From positions 219,480-283,479 of the forward strand of contig SADC01000065.1 of NCBI GenBank assembly GCA_004194705.1: 64,000 bases of DNA, given 5' to 3'. Below the pieces are notes generated by a model. The model was not told where the DNA came from, did no database searches, and was given only the letters and a program-made list of their open reading frames with translations. Position 1 is the stretch's first letter. Each line of letters opens with the position of its first letter. Shown one piece after another: positions 53,998-64,000 of this stretch. The stretch comes from Ditylenchus dipsaci (lineage: Eukaryota; Nematoda; Chromadorea; Rhabditida; Anguinidae). The position numbers and the translations under genes were made by a program.

Positions 53998-54590
53998 GGA
54001 GCTACCGGAGTACAACCCGAAACCCCTCCCCCCCATCCCCCCCCCCCCAAATGAAATTTTTTTAAAGTGTTTCCAAACACCCTATTTGTTTTTAATTTGA
54101 CTAAATAATATTTCAAACACCCTATATCGACCTAAAATTGCCTCAGAAGCTCGAAAAAGACATTATTTTTGTGTTCTAGTCAATAAAAAATTGAGTTTTG
54201 GGACCACCTAAAAATACCTATTTTGACCATTTTTGAAGGAGTTTAGGGCCATATAGGGTGGGAAAGCACCGAAAATAGACCGATTTAGTGTAAAAAGAAG
54301 ATGTTGAACATAGTTTTGTTGACTGGGGCCTACCGCATAAAGAAACTCTGGTATGCATATTATTTTTATGCATCGAGAATTACTCCGAGTGATTGTGTCT
54401 AAGGTAGGCGGTGTGCGCATCTCAACCCCCTTCGGGACGCAGGGGCTTTGTTGCTTGGGGTTGAGATGCGCCCACACACATACCTTAGACATAATTCCGA
54501 GCAAGACTCTTGAACAAAAATGCATTAAGAGGCTCTTTTTGCCCAGCTTTTAAAAAAATTTTATTTGGGGGGGGTATACTCTGGTTGGGT
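53998..54590. mobile_element. Diverged copy of the CTACCGGAGTATACC element
   Basis: Same order as 23799-24497: poly-C border, AAAGTGTTTCCAAACACCC, CACCCTATATCGACCTA, then the GCGCATCTCAAC palindrome, then a poly-G border and TATACTCTGG. Confidence 0.72.
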
Positions 54591-54639
54591 CAAAAATTAT
54601 AAAAAAATCGAAAGTTGAACTTGGCCAAGAGTGGGGTTG

Positions 54640-55555
54640 AACTCGTGACTAATGGCATTTTTCTTCCGTAAAATCGTATAAAAAAAGCTTCACCACTCCG
54701 CGACTCAGCATAGGTCCAAAAATTAAAATACATTTTCGGGCGTTTTGAAAAGCCGTGCCCCAAGGAGGGCGAGGGGAGGAAAAAAATAGAACGACATGCT
54801 CTAATAGAACGACACCTCCCAAGGAGGGTTGAAAAATAGAACGACATGTCGTCCTTTTAGAAGTTTCACGGTATACAACCAATTATTTGCAGAAAAGCTT
54901 TTTGTGAAATAGTTTTGTCAAAGAGCACTTATTCTCGAAACAAATCGTGTTAAGACCATTGTTTCTTATTTGAATTTGTCGTCATACGACTTTTGTCCTA
55001 TTAAATTGTTAGTCAAATAATTGGTACTATTCCATTTGGGGCTCTATTCCATTCAGGGGCCACTTCTATAGAGCCTATAAGTACCAAAGAGTAGTGATGA
55101 GTAGACAATGAAATAGCGGCAAATAATTTTTGTCCTATTCTGGAGTGTCGTATAACCAGAGCGGCCCAAAGAAATGTTTACCTACAATTTGAGCAGTTCA
55201 TTTTTCATCCTATCATTTTAGTGAAAAGAAGGGAAAGTATTCATAGTAATTGAAGTGAAAGTGATTATAGTAACCCAATCAAAAATCAAAGCGAAATTTA
55301 ATTATTGTTATATCAGGTTGGTCGGTAAACTATTGAACTCTTTGCAACTCAAACAATAAACTAAAATTTGAATTTGCCGTGCTTAAATAAAACGGTCTCA
55401 ATACGGAACAGAAAATTCTTTCATCAAAACGGAAAGGCCGGACTGTGAGACCAGTGTTTGGATCTCGTACTCGTACACGTACTACGAGTATGAAGCACGA
55501 GAAGAATTTTAGAGGTACGAGTTCGAGGTAGGAGCTAAAATTTTTGTGGTACAGT
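54640..55555. other. Unassigned DNA
   Basis: TAGAACGACATGCTC words at 54785-54850 and a TTTCACGGTATA near 54868 resemble a Tc1-type end. No gene. Confidence 0.35.
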
Positions 55556-55980
55556 CAAATCTCGATTTAAGGACCCCGACCTCAAGTTCCTTCCTACCTA
55601 GGGTCCGACACTTTTTTTAACCCCTTTTTTTAAATAATTTATTGATTCTGTTTTGACAGTCTGGTCGCAAAGGCTGTACACCGAAATTTGGTACGTGGTC
55701 GTTTTGGTACGCGGTTTTTTTAGTACGAAACTTTTTAGTGAGAATTGTTTCGGTAAGAGATTTTTAGAAAAAAAATTTTCGGTGACAGCACGAAAAAGGG
55801 TATTTTGGTAAGAGATTTTTTAACACGCGTTATTTGGTAAGTATTTTTTTGGTAACAGCACGAAAAATTTCGTACCAAAACGACCAAGTACCAAATTGGC
55901 GCGTATATTTCGGTGTACAGCCGTCGCAAATATCGTAAGGATCTCGATTTTGCCGATCATTTTTTCAAAAACCTACATAC
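55556..55980. mobile_element. Left end of a Tc1-like element
   Basis: TACAGTCAAATCTCGATTTA with CCTACCTAGGGTCCGACAC and a mariner-like layout, as in 47248-47676. It is interrupted at 55672-55922 and abuts the next element. Confidence 0.5.
55672..55922. mobile_element. Phrase-array foldback (TTTGGTACGNG), GGCTGTAC ends, 8-bp TSD
   Basis: Ends GGCTGTACACCGAAAT and inverse, with a perfect 8-bp duplication, GTCGCAAA (55664-55671 and 55923-55930). Units such as TTTTGGTACGTGG and TTTTGGTAAGAGAT repeat inside. The terminus is shared with 23615-25148. Confidence 0.84.
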
Positions 55981-56164
55981 AGTCTACTCTCGTTAAACTG
56001 GCACTCCAATAAACTGGCACCCTCGATAAAATGGCACTTTGAAAAAGCTCTATTTGGCTGGCCGACAGAGAATTAGGCAAAGTAACATCCCACTAAACTG
56101 GCACCACCGATAAACTGGCACCCCAGGCTGGTCCCAGGGGTGCCAGTTTATCGAGAGTAGACTG
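55980..56164. mobile_element. Tc1-like MITE (CAGTCTACTCTCG)
   Basis: TA-flanked. Ends CAGTCTACTCTCGTTAAACT and inverse, with inner repeats AAACTGGCACC. Confidence 0.82.
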
Positions 56165-56204
56165 TACAACATTTTGTTCTGTCTTTTCCTCTGATTTTTT
56201 TAAT

Positions 56205-57175
56205 TAAAAAAATAAGACCATTAGGTATGCCTGCGATTCTAGTCTGTAATGAGGTGTTATTCATTGCAGCATCTTTGCTAGATGTAGACCAAATAGGTGA
56301 AAGTACAGACCATTCACATATAATACTATCTATTCATTCAATTATCCAGTCACCTATTGAATAATAAAAATTCAAAAAAACATGGATACCGTAACACAAC
56401 GCTCTGATTGAAGGGTTGTACCACTTTCTGTGGTAATATCGCAGAACTTGTTTAGCTGTGGGACGCATTTTTCACTAATTCGAAAATCATGTTTAAATGA
56501 CTTCTAAGTGATTTTATATGCTTAAAACGATAAGAAAGTTATTTTCTAACACTTTTTCACATAAAAAAATTGATATTTGAAAAAATTTTTTGACTAAAAT
56601 TTAACTTTTTGCCTTGGGGGACCAAGGTGAATCACCTTGTACTAAGGTATTCTACCCGTTTTGGTCACTGGTGCTGGGCAAAAAGAGTCTTTTATGCATG
56701 TATGATCAAGAGTCTTGCTCGGAGTTACGTCTAAGGTAAGTCTGTGCGCGCATCTCTAACCAACCAAGCCCCTGCGCCCCCTTCGAGGGCGCAGGGGGCT
56801 TGGTTGCTTGGGGTTGAGATGCGCACACACACATACCTGAGACACAAATCACTCGAAAGTGACTCTGGATGCATATAACATGTATGCATACCAGAGTTTC
56901 TTTACGCGGTAGGCCTCAGTTAACAAAACTATGTCAAATTCCATCTTTTTGGGGTATCCAGGTACCCTTTCAGGTTGGACTGCCTTGGGGAGCAAGGCAG
57001 TCAAAAAAAAAGCAAAATTCTAGCAAATACGGATAATGACATACAACATACTGGAAAAAACTAACTGAATTGAAAGCTCGAGTATAGAGTCAGCGTCACT
57101 AAGTTGCTCTTCTTAATCAAAGCAATCTTCTTGTTCTGACAGCCACTGCAAGTAAACATCAACTGAAATATGAAA
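56205..57175. other. Repeat debris
   Basis: A TGCCTGCGATTCTAGTC half-foldback at 56225-56290 (sibling of 49288-49507) and a GCGCATCTC palindrome at 56680-56910. No gene. Confidence 0.5.
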
Positions 57176-57179
57176 ATCA

Positions 57180-57560
57180 ATTGAAATATATATACAACTG
57201 AAAAAGTGAGAAAAAGCAATCGATCATTTTTACACCTGATGCCACATATTTGAATGCCTTGACCATATTGCTCCCACCATCTGTGACTATCTTGAAGACT
57301 CTGCGGAAGGGAATTCTGTATTTAACTAGAAGCTTAACGACAAAGTTAGGCAAAAATAGCTCACCTCTTGAAACTGACAGCACTTCCACTTGAGTTTGCC
57401 AAAAGAGTCTCCTTCTTCTTTATGAAATTTTCCCATATTTCATTGCGTCGGCGCTTCTTCGCATCAAAATTTTGAGATTCTGGTGAATTGAAAGCAGTCA
57501 TCTGAACAGTTCTACGTGAAAGATTAAAATATTCCGAAAAATAAAAAAACGGCAAGCTAG
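57180..57560 (-). pseudogene. hAT transposase N-terminal/core fragment
   Basis: The minus strand reads RRRNEIWENFIKKK (the tail of a BED-type or linker region). After a GTGAGC...AATACAG intron it continues FRRVFKIVTDGGSNMVKAFK, close to the 9.1-kb copy. The catalytic remainder is missing. Confidence 0.6.
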
Positions 57561-57599
57561 AGTTCCAAACTTATCAAGAAAAGAGTGTAAGGTTCATAC

Positions 57600-57885
57600 T
57601 GAAGGTGAAAAAAATCCCACACTGAGATAGAAAATCACACTGTGAAACAAAAATCACACTCACATTGTCTCACTGTGATAATCACACTCACGTCACACTT
57701 AAATCACACTCACAGTCACACTCACACTAAAATCACACTCACACTTAAAATCACACTCACACTAAAAATCACAATCACACTCACATCAAGTGTGAGTGTG
57801 ATTTTAGTGTGATTGTGAGGCTCACTGTGATTTTCTGGTGTGAGTGTGAGGTGTGACTGTGATTTTTGAAAACACTGCCCCAAAA
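57600..57885. repeat. TCACACTCACACT array, hAT end
   Basis: Tandem AATCACACTCACACT units invert midway at about 57790. On the minus strand the right edge reads CAGTGTTTTCAAAAATCAC, a hAT-type terminus. The other end of the element is not located. Confidence 0.65.
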
Positions 57886-58892
57886 CATAAAAAAAATTTA
57901 CTTGGTCCCCTTGTTGAGACCCCTTGTAGTTTTTGTTAAAATTAAGGCCTAGGTTTAGGCCTAATGGTTGGCCAGCTTATGTTCGGAGTGACTTAAACAT
58001 GCCAAAAACTGATGTTTGAGCCTTTCCTAGCATACGCTAGCCTACTTTACCTAAGCCTAATCGTAAAAAATAAATAAAAATTACAAAAACATCAGAAGGG
58101 ACCAAGGCGAAACTTTTTTGACGTTTTGGGGGGTCTCAACAAGAACAGGGCCACGATTTGAACCTGTTAGGTGGAATTAGCTCTCCAGCTCCACAAAAAG
58201 TGGTACGACTGGCACTGTAAAGTACCAAAAAACGCCTCTACGCGCATGTCATGTTTTATTCACAACTGGCCTAAGGACTAGAAGTCATTGCTCTATTTTA
58301 TGTTTGCCTCCAGAGTCCATTGAAAGAGCCAAATTCAGAAGAAACTTAGGTACACCCTGAATGAGTAAGAAGGAATAAAATTTCATCAATGTTTTCGAGG
58401 TCACAGTCATGGTCCCTCCCTTGTCAGCTGTGTTGAGAACTAGAATATGAACAATTTGTAATGGCAGGTACTGAACCAGAAGAATAATACAAACTAACCT
58501 AGAATTATGCATGTCACTTAAAGGAAAGGTAATTTTGACGACAGCGCGTAGGTAAAATATCTAACATACTTTTGATGTAGGCTATTGCGCTCGGGGCCTC
58601 GGCCCATTTGCCCAAAAAATTGTTAACATATACTGACCCTAATTTCCTTTGGTCATCATGCTGAATGGAACTTGCATATTATATTTAAATGTGACTGCGT
58701 GAACATGCTCCTTTAAACGTTGCAGACGCGCCAGGACAAACTTTTGGAAAAATATTTTCCCGGAGTATAAATAGAGAAATACATGATGAAATTACCATTT
58801 CTTCTCTCAGCATCAGTCGTGTTCGGTCGCTTCATATCTTTTTCCGCCAGCTAACATCAAGTGATCGCTCTTTTTCTTCTGATAAAGCTTCT
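57886..58892. other. Intergenic DNA
   Basis: A foldback-like pair, TGTTGAGACCCCTTG (57915) and GGGGTCTCAACAAG (58130), flanks about 200 bp. The rest is unassigned. It may include the promoter of the next gene. Confidence 0.4.
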
Positions 58893-59327
58893 AAAATGGG
58901 TGAGAACTTGCTAGATTGGTATTTGTTGTCTTTTACTCATTCATTGTTTTAGCGCAACTACCAGTACACGCCGGAGGAAGAAGCTCAGATGGATGCATTT
59001 GGGGAGTAAGCGCTACATTCTTTTTCTTTTCTTCGCAGACTATCATCTCTCTTTTTTAGGACCTGGAAGCAGACTAATCGTGGAGTCAAGGGACCGACTG
59101 CCTGGCGTGAATTCAAGCGATCTCATACTTGGGCAAGATTCATTACGGCGGATGATTGCGTCAAGAAGTAGGTTCCATCTGTGATCATCTTCTCTATATC
59201 AGTTCTCCCTCTGTTTTTTCAGATATACTCGTCTGAAGCGCGACCAGTCTGGAGAGCCTATGCCCAGCTGCACGCTAACTGTCCTCTGTGGTCATGCTAC
59301 CTGTGTCGCTTCAATAACAACAACTAA
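58893..59327 (+). CDS. Small unknown protein, three exons
   Basis: Exons: start near 58894, then 58953-59007 (NYQYTPEEEAQMDAFGE), 59060-59168 (WKQTNRGVKGPTAWREFKRS, then ARFITADDCVKK) and 59222-59327, ending ATCVASITTTN-stop. Introns are short (GTGAGA...TTTTAG, GTAAGC...TTTTTAG, GTAGGT...TTTTCAG), and the last two junctions are in phase. The first junction needs one base fewer at the ATGGGTGAG donor. AATAAA at about 59416 is a plausible poly(A) signal. Trp-rich, basic and about 90 residues; the W-x2-FK...W...C-x2-KY spacing hints at a small DNA-binding fold, but I recognise no family. The left terminal array of a MULE follows at 59452. Confidence 0.5.
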
Positions 59328-59451
59328 CGCTGAAGCGACAGATAGCCCAAGAAATCTACTGAAAGTGTCAATTCTCATGTCAAAATGCACTACCGCATGT
59401 AAATTGTGTGTCTGAATAAAAACGATATCGATCATTATGTTGGGTAAAAGG

Positions 59452-62106
59452 ACAACTGCCGACCATTCCAACTGCCGACCCCAACTGCCGACCATCCCAA
59501 CTGCCGACCCCCACTGCCGACCATCCCAACTGCCGACCCCCAACTGCCGACCATCCACTGCCGACCCCCAACTGCCGACCATTCCAACTGCCGACCCCAA
59601 CTGCGACCAATTAATTTTTTGAAAATCGCTGTCTTTCCATAATATTTTTTTGCCGATGTGTATAAATTTTTTGGCCGATGTGTGTAATTTTTTTGCCGAT
59701 GTGTTTGTGTGCTCTGTGCTTATGACGTATTTATTTCCAGATGGCAGCGATAGAGTTTACTTATAGCCAGCGCGTCGGCAGTAAAAAAATGGCAGTCACT
59801 GAATTCAGGGGAGATTCTAAAAAGTGCTATACATGGTCGATTTCTCACAACTAAAAAAAAGATCGATGGTGCTATAATCGTCCACTACATGTGCACCGAA
59901 TGCAACGCTAAGCGAAAGAAGTGGAAGGAACAGGATATAGCTCTGGATGAATACCCATTGCCTACGATGAAAGCTGACGGTATTGCTGGTGTATGGATTG
60001 AAATGGAGCCGAACCATCCTCATTTTTGTTACGGAAAAAAGCGCAGTGAGGTAAACCTTACAATTACTAGCACTGTCTTTTTTATGAAATAATTAGGTGG
60101 ATGGGCTTAAAGCACGCCGTAGCATGCAAGCGCAACTGGCCAGCGGCACTCAGGAAACACTGCTTCGGCCATTGTCAGGACCGAGAAAAAGATCTTAATG
60201 AAGTTTGCCGGAAAGAGCGATGGTTTGTAAAGCTTTTATGAGCTTACGTGTGATTTCGATCAAATATTTTCAGAATACCGACAGGAAGTACGACAGTATG
60301 GGATCGCAAACCGCACAGCCGTCTCCAAAGCATTCTCTCGTGCACGTCAGAAGCAATTCTCTTTTGTGCCTGACTTCTCAGATGTACTTAATGACGACAA
60401 CGCAATTCTCCGATGCACAGAGCGAGGCTCTCTCTTAGATCATACACGCTACGGTGAAAGATTGCTTCTCTTTGGTGGTAGTGCTTTTGGACTTTGAAAG
60501 CTTTCAGGCAAAGATTTGGTTTCAGATGCTGAAATGCTCGTTTTCTCTTCGCCCGACAGCTCTTCTATCTGCAAAAGTCGAAAGAAATTGTTGCTGACGG
60601 AAACTTTAAGTTCAACCAGAAGGAGACACTTGTCAAGTCTACAGAATTTTCGGGTTGTGAAGAGAATACATTCAGTTCCGCTGGTCACTGTGTTGCTAAA
60701 AAACAGAGACAAGAAGACATATAGGAGATGTGGAGAAAAAGGAGGTTTTTGATAGGTTTTTGTTTTTTATTCGGTATTATTCAGTTGCTAGTGAGTTGGA
60801 CCAGCAAGGTGGATCACTAAATGGGAGTTTGCTCATTTTGATCACGAACCTGCTGTGTGGAAGGCATTTAAGCGCCAGTTTCCTGATGTTGAGGCCAAGA
60901 TGTGTAGCTTTCACGTCAAACAAGCTCTTAACAGATGGTATCAAATAACACGTTGCAGGGTTTCTGTAATTTCTTGTTTTAGGTGCAAGAAAAAGGGCTA
61001 GCTGCGCTGTACCGAGAACAAGAGGATGTGCAAATGTAGTCAGAATGATAGGAGCTCTTCAATTAGCGCCTCCTGAAGTCTGGCACTATTCGCTCAATCT
61101 TATCCGCTCTCATATCCAAGTCACTTTCGGACATCTGCATGACACGGCAAACAAGTTGGACCAGTTGGTCGATTACTACAGGTAATTCTTTCTTTTACGT
61201 GTCATACTCTCATGTTAACTTCCATGTTCAGGGACACTTGGATATCGCTCGGACCTTTCTCTCTCTGTTTGGAATGCAAGGTCAGAGGACACAAACACGG
61301 CAGAGTCATACCATGGGAAGTTGCGACACCACTTCAGAACGAATTGCTTGCTTGGAGAGTGGATCGCTCGCTTCAAGGAGGTCAGTTTTTCGGATGTGTG
61401 GGGAGAATTCCATGCACTGTTTAGTTGCATCATGCAGAAGAAGAAAATGCGAGTGATGTCGCTCATGGACGCCAGCTCCTCGTCAGCAATCCAAGACTCG
61501 CTGCTCTTTCGTCCAGGATTCTTGCAGCTCAACAGCATTCGAGGTGGTTCTCAACAATCAAGTGGATGATGAGGATTTCGACGAAAAACTTGCTGCCTTC
61601 TTGCTGCAAATCGGTTCCTGATGGCTACACAATGTGGACGCCGTGGCAGAAGTGAAGCTGAAGAAGATGAGCCATTGGTTGAACAAGAAATGGAAGAAGC
61701 GAACGCCGTACAGAACCTGGAAATCCAGCGCACATTAACCTTTATTGAAACCATTGTTGATTTGAATATTGTTTGCTCCCCCTTTTTGTGTTACGAATGA
61801 ATAAAAAAACCTTCAAAGCCATTATATATTTTTTGAATTATACGTAGAGGCTAAAATGCATAGAAATCTTTGAAATAGTACAAATGTCTTTTTCTCTTCG
61901 AAGACTTTCACAGTTAGAGTACTTTTTTCATACTTTCATAAGCCTTTCATCGATACTCTTTTACTTGACTTTTTTCATAAATTTTACAACTGGGATAAAT
62001 TGAAAAATTGGTCGGCAGTTGGGGGTCGCAGTTTGGATGGTCGGCAGTTGGGGTCGGCAGTTGAATGGTCGCAGTTGGGTCGGCAGTTGGAATGGTCGGC
62101 AGTTGA
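59452..62106. mobile_element. MULE transposon with AACTGCCGACC-array TIRs
   Basis: The left array (59452-59608) has about ten CAACTGCCGACCNNCC units. The right array (62010-62106) is inverse, GGTCGGCAGTTG. Adjacent inner sequence (ACCAATTAATTTTTTG and CAAAAATTGGT-like) also pairs. It encodes a FLYWCH/MULE transposase. I saw no clear 9-bp duplication, perhaps because the arrays have slipped. Close relative of 1023-2751. Confidence 0.82.
59741..61770 (+). pseudogene. FLYWCH-type zinc finger + MULE transposase, decayed
   Basis: Exon 1 reads SQRVGSKKMAVTEFRGDSKK, then after a frame break CTECNAKRKKWKEQDIALDE and EPNHPHFCYGKK (Cys/His pairs of a FLYWCH-like finger). Later exons read EVRQYGIANRTAVSKAFSRA, ADGNFKF (the MULE first-Asp block, in a second frame), VPLVTVLLKNRDKKTYRRC, FDHEPAVWKAFKRQFPD with CSFHVKQALNRW (second-Asp and Cys-x2-His blocks), VQEKGLAALYREQ, and C-terminal EVWHYSLNLIRSHIQVTFGH. 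Short introns separate them. Several frame breaks and a stop (DVQM-stop) show decay or sequence errors. AATAAA at 61799 follows. The last exon's acidic tail (EAEEDEPLVEQEMEEAN) resembles other element-borne proteins. Confidence 0.75.
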
Positions 62107-62459
62107 CCCTCGTTCAATGTATGTTGTGTTTCCGGGCGTGTTGTACACTATTTGCATGTTTTTTTGGACAGCCAAGCCACGACACTCTCATGAATGAGCC
62201 GTGAAGTCTAGAATTATTGACGACTTGATAACTGGAGTGAGTGGATACTTTTGGCGAAAAGTTATGCGTCGGTGAAAATGATATTTTTTGGCGTTAGGCG
62301 GAAACAAGCAGAATTTGCCGTTTCGACCGCGGTGGGAAACGGCAAATTGCTGTTTTTGGCGCGGTTAAAATTGCAAAAATTTTGGCCATTTTATTAATTA
62401 ATCTTCTAATCATCTTCATTTTCATTCTTTTAAGTATAGATTTACCGGTAGCGTGACAA

Positions 62460-62560
62460 AATTTTGCCTCGCGCCAAAATTTGCTCGGACATAATTTGCT
62501 CGTCCATAATTTGCTCGGGCTAATTTTTACTCAATCTTGCAAGATTTAAACCTCGAGTGT
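62460..62560. repeat. Phrase array, TTTGCTCGGACATAA
   Basis: Four units of AATTTGCTCGNNCATAATTT. It may be one terminal array of an element; no partner seen. Confidence 0.55.
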
Positions 62561-62769
62561 CTAAATACATCTTAACTGTCGCAGATTAAGCCTTAATGAT
62601 CCTTAACCATCTTTTAATGGTCAGATACTTGCTTGGTTTCGGTTTTGCTTTTATTTCCAATACGACATTTCCGCGCGAAAGTTGGTATTTTTGGCAAAAC
62701 AGCCGGACTGCCTTCCTCAACCATCCCCAATTGGCCTGAACCACCTCAGTGGTTTGTGGACCGACCACA

Positions 62770-63130
62770 GTGGAGATTTTACGCAAGAGGTAGGTACCTG
62801 AGCCAAGAGAGTGAGTACCGAGCCAGGAGAATGGGTGGGTAGGGCAAGATAGTAGGTACCGCTGAGCCAAGAGACGCGGGTATGGCAAGAAGGGTGAGTT
62901 CCCCAGCGAGGAGAGTGGAGTGGGTATGGCAGGAGACTGGGTTTCTGAGGCAGGAGAGTGTGTAGATAGAACAGGAAAGTAGGTGCTTGAGCTAGGAGAG
63001 TGGGTGGGTAGGGCAGAGGGTAGGCACTAACGGCAAGAGAGTAGGTATGTTGAGCAGGTAGTGACCAGGAGAGTAGATTGGTGTTCCAGAAAGTAGTTAG
63101 GCGTGCCAGGAGTGAGTAAGTGTCGACGGA
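62770..63130. repeat. Degenerate minisatellite (GCCAGGAGAGTGGGTA)
   Basis: Imperfect 15-20 bp units, e.g. GAGCCAAGAGAGTGAGTACC and GGAGAGTGGGTGGGTAGGGC. A 187-codon minus-strand open frame through it is Leu/Pro/Tyr/Thr-repetitive and is best read as a repeat artefact. Confidence 0.7.
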
Positions 63131-63464
63131 GAGAAAGGTGTCTCCAGGAAAGCAAATAAGCCTTGTTGTAATTAGAGAGTTTTTCGGATGTTTTTTGCGT
63201 TGGGATATTCTGATTAATTGATTTTTAAATTTCTTTTCAAGTATCAATTTTTTTAATACTTCCACTTGAACCTCGACCAAGGCGAGGGTGGTTCACCGAC
63301 AGGCGGCCCCCCCCCCCAACTGAGTTGAATGTAATGTCCAATTGAATACCTATTGTTATCGAAACAAACTTGGTGAAAGCAGTGAAAAGCTACGCTACTT
63401 TAGATGGCACAAGTTGCAATCCGAAAAATCAACTTCAACAATAGTTTTTTTATTGGGTACGCGA

Positions 63465-63600
63465 CGTTTCCCTGTAAAACCGTTTCCCTTTAAAGCCGTT
63501 TCTCTGTAAGCCGTTTCCCTGTAAGCGTTCCCTGTAAGCCGTGTTCTCTGTAGGCGTTCCCTGTAAGGGACGTTTCCCCTGTAAACAGTTTCTCGTAAAA
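63465..63600. repeat. Phrase array, CGTTTCCCTGTAAG
   Basis: Eight or nine units of CCGTTTCCCTGTAAG with small deletions. It looks like the left terminal array of another element whose other end would lie beyond the window. Confidence 0.62.
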
Positions 63601-64000
63601 TAGAACGCGACTTCAATTTTTATTTAATCCCGCGCTCATTTTTTCACGTTTTCATGTAATTTTCAGTTTAACATGCAACGCCCGAAAGGAAAGCGAAGGA
63701 GTACTTGGAAGTACTGGTTGTGGTGGTACGTGAGATGCTTAGGTATTACCCAAGTAGTGATCGCCTGCCAGATACAGTCTGATACACCTTATCAATATAG
63801 TCTTATGCGCATTAAAAAAGGTCTATATACTAAATCTCCCTACCACCACCTGGATAACACGATCAATGGGTATCACCATGCGAATGACTCGAGTACGACA
63901 GTATATGAAGTGCATCCCCCTCCAAGAGAGTATTAAAAATCCGAGGGGTGTGAGTTGGGTATGTTGCGCTTATATTATACACTTTTTTGTATAAATGCGG
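63601..64000. other. Window end, no confident gene
   Basis: An 87-codon open frame (63673-63936) starts in GTACTTGGAAGTACTGG-type repeat sequence shared with the GGTAGTGGTACC tracts. I do not call it a gene. Confidence 0.4.

Noticed and set aside
57590..57885. CACACT array as a simple microsatellite
   Set aside because: It inverts midway and ends in a CAGTGTTTTC hAT terminus, so it is a transposon end.
62717..63280. 187-codon minus-strand open frame
   Set aside because: It runs through a degenerate minisatellite and its amino-acid composition mirrors the repeat unit.

Overview
This window is nuclear DNA from an animal, AT-rich and dominated by repeats. Its introns are short (about 44-70 nt) and end in pyrimidine-rich TTTCAG/TTTTAG acceptors. 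It holds a focal adhesion kinase gene and a DC-STAMP-domain sperm-type membrane protein. The intron style and acceptor-like sites a few bases before start codons would suit a nematode or another small-intron, possibly spliced-leader trans-splicing invertebrate. I cannot name the species.

Four conserved host genes are visible. A DCST1/DCST2 (SPE-42-like) membrane protein lies on the minus strand at about 15.9-18.5 kb. RPP30 (RNase P/MRP protein p30, 19452-20656, +) is followed 143 bp later, on the same strand, by a TRMT10C-like gene (mitochondrial RNase P protein 1/tRNA methyltransferase, 20800-22564). That is a head-to-tail pair of two RNase P protein genes. A FAK/PTK2 orthologue (37563-47130, +) is spread over about 9.6 kb because transposons have inflated its introns. 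Two small unknown genes (6516-7013 and 58893-59327) also look real. Several of these genes contain isolated one-base frame breaks, often near homopolymers. The host genes otherwise look under selection, so sequencing or assembly indels seem likelier than decay.

Nearly everything else is DNA transposons and foldback elements, often nested several deep. Many can be bounded exactly by target-site duplications (TSDs): 8 bp for hAT-like elements (7231-10327, 7458-8190, 41025-42397, 47985-48160, 51496-52549, 53844-53958 and others), 9-10 bp for MULE-like elements (25968-32307, 29490-32162, 33754-35715, 52627-52946), TTAA for piggyBac-like elements (22850-25789, 33591-36467, 1112-1343) and TA for Tc1/mariner-like elements (27460-28664, 29207-29391, 47248-47676 and others).

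The most striking system is a set of MULE-like elements whose long terminal inverted repeats are arrays of a 10-16 bp phrase. The phrase differs in each family. Some members carry remnants of a FLYWCH/MULE transposase (1.0-2.75, 29.5-32.2 and 59.5-62.1 kb). Two others (25968-32307 and 33754-35715) instead carry an OTU-fold cysteine protease gene. The copy at 34422-35448 keeps the DGNC and NHFD active-site motifs. OTU-carrying, phrase-array, 9-bp-TSD elements are my best candidate for something poorly described here.
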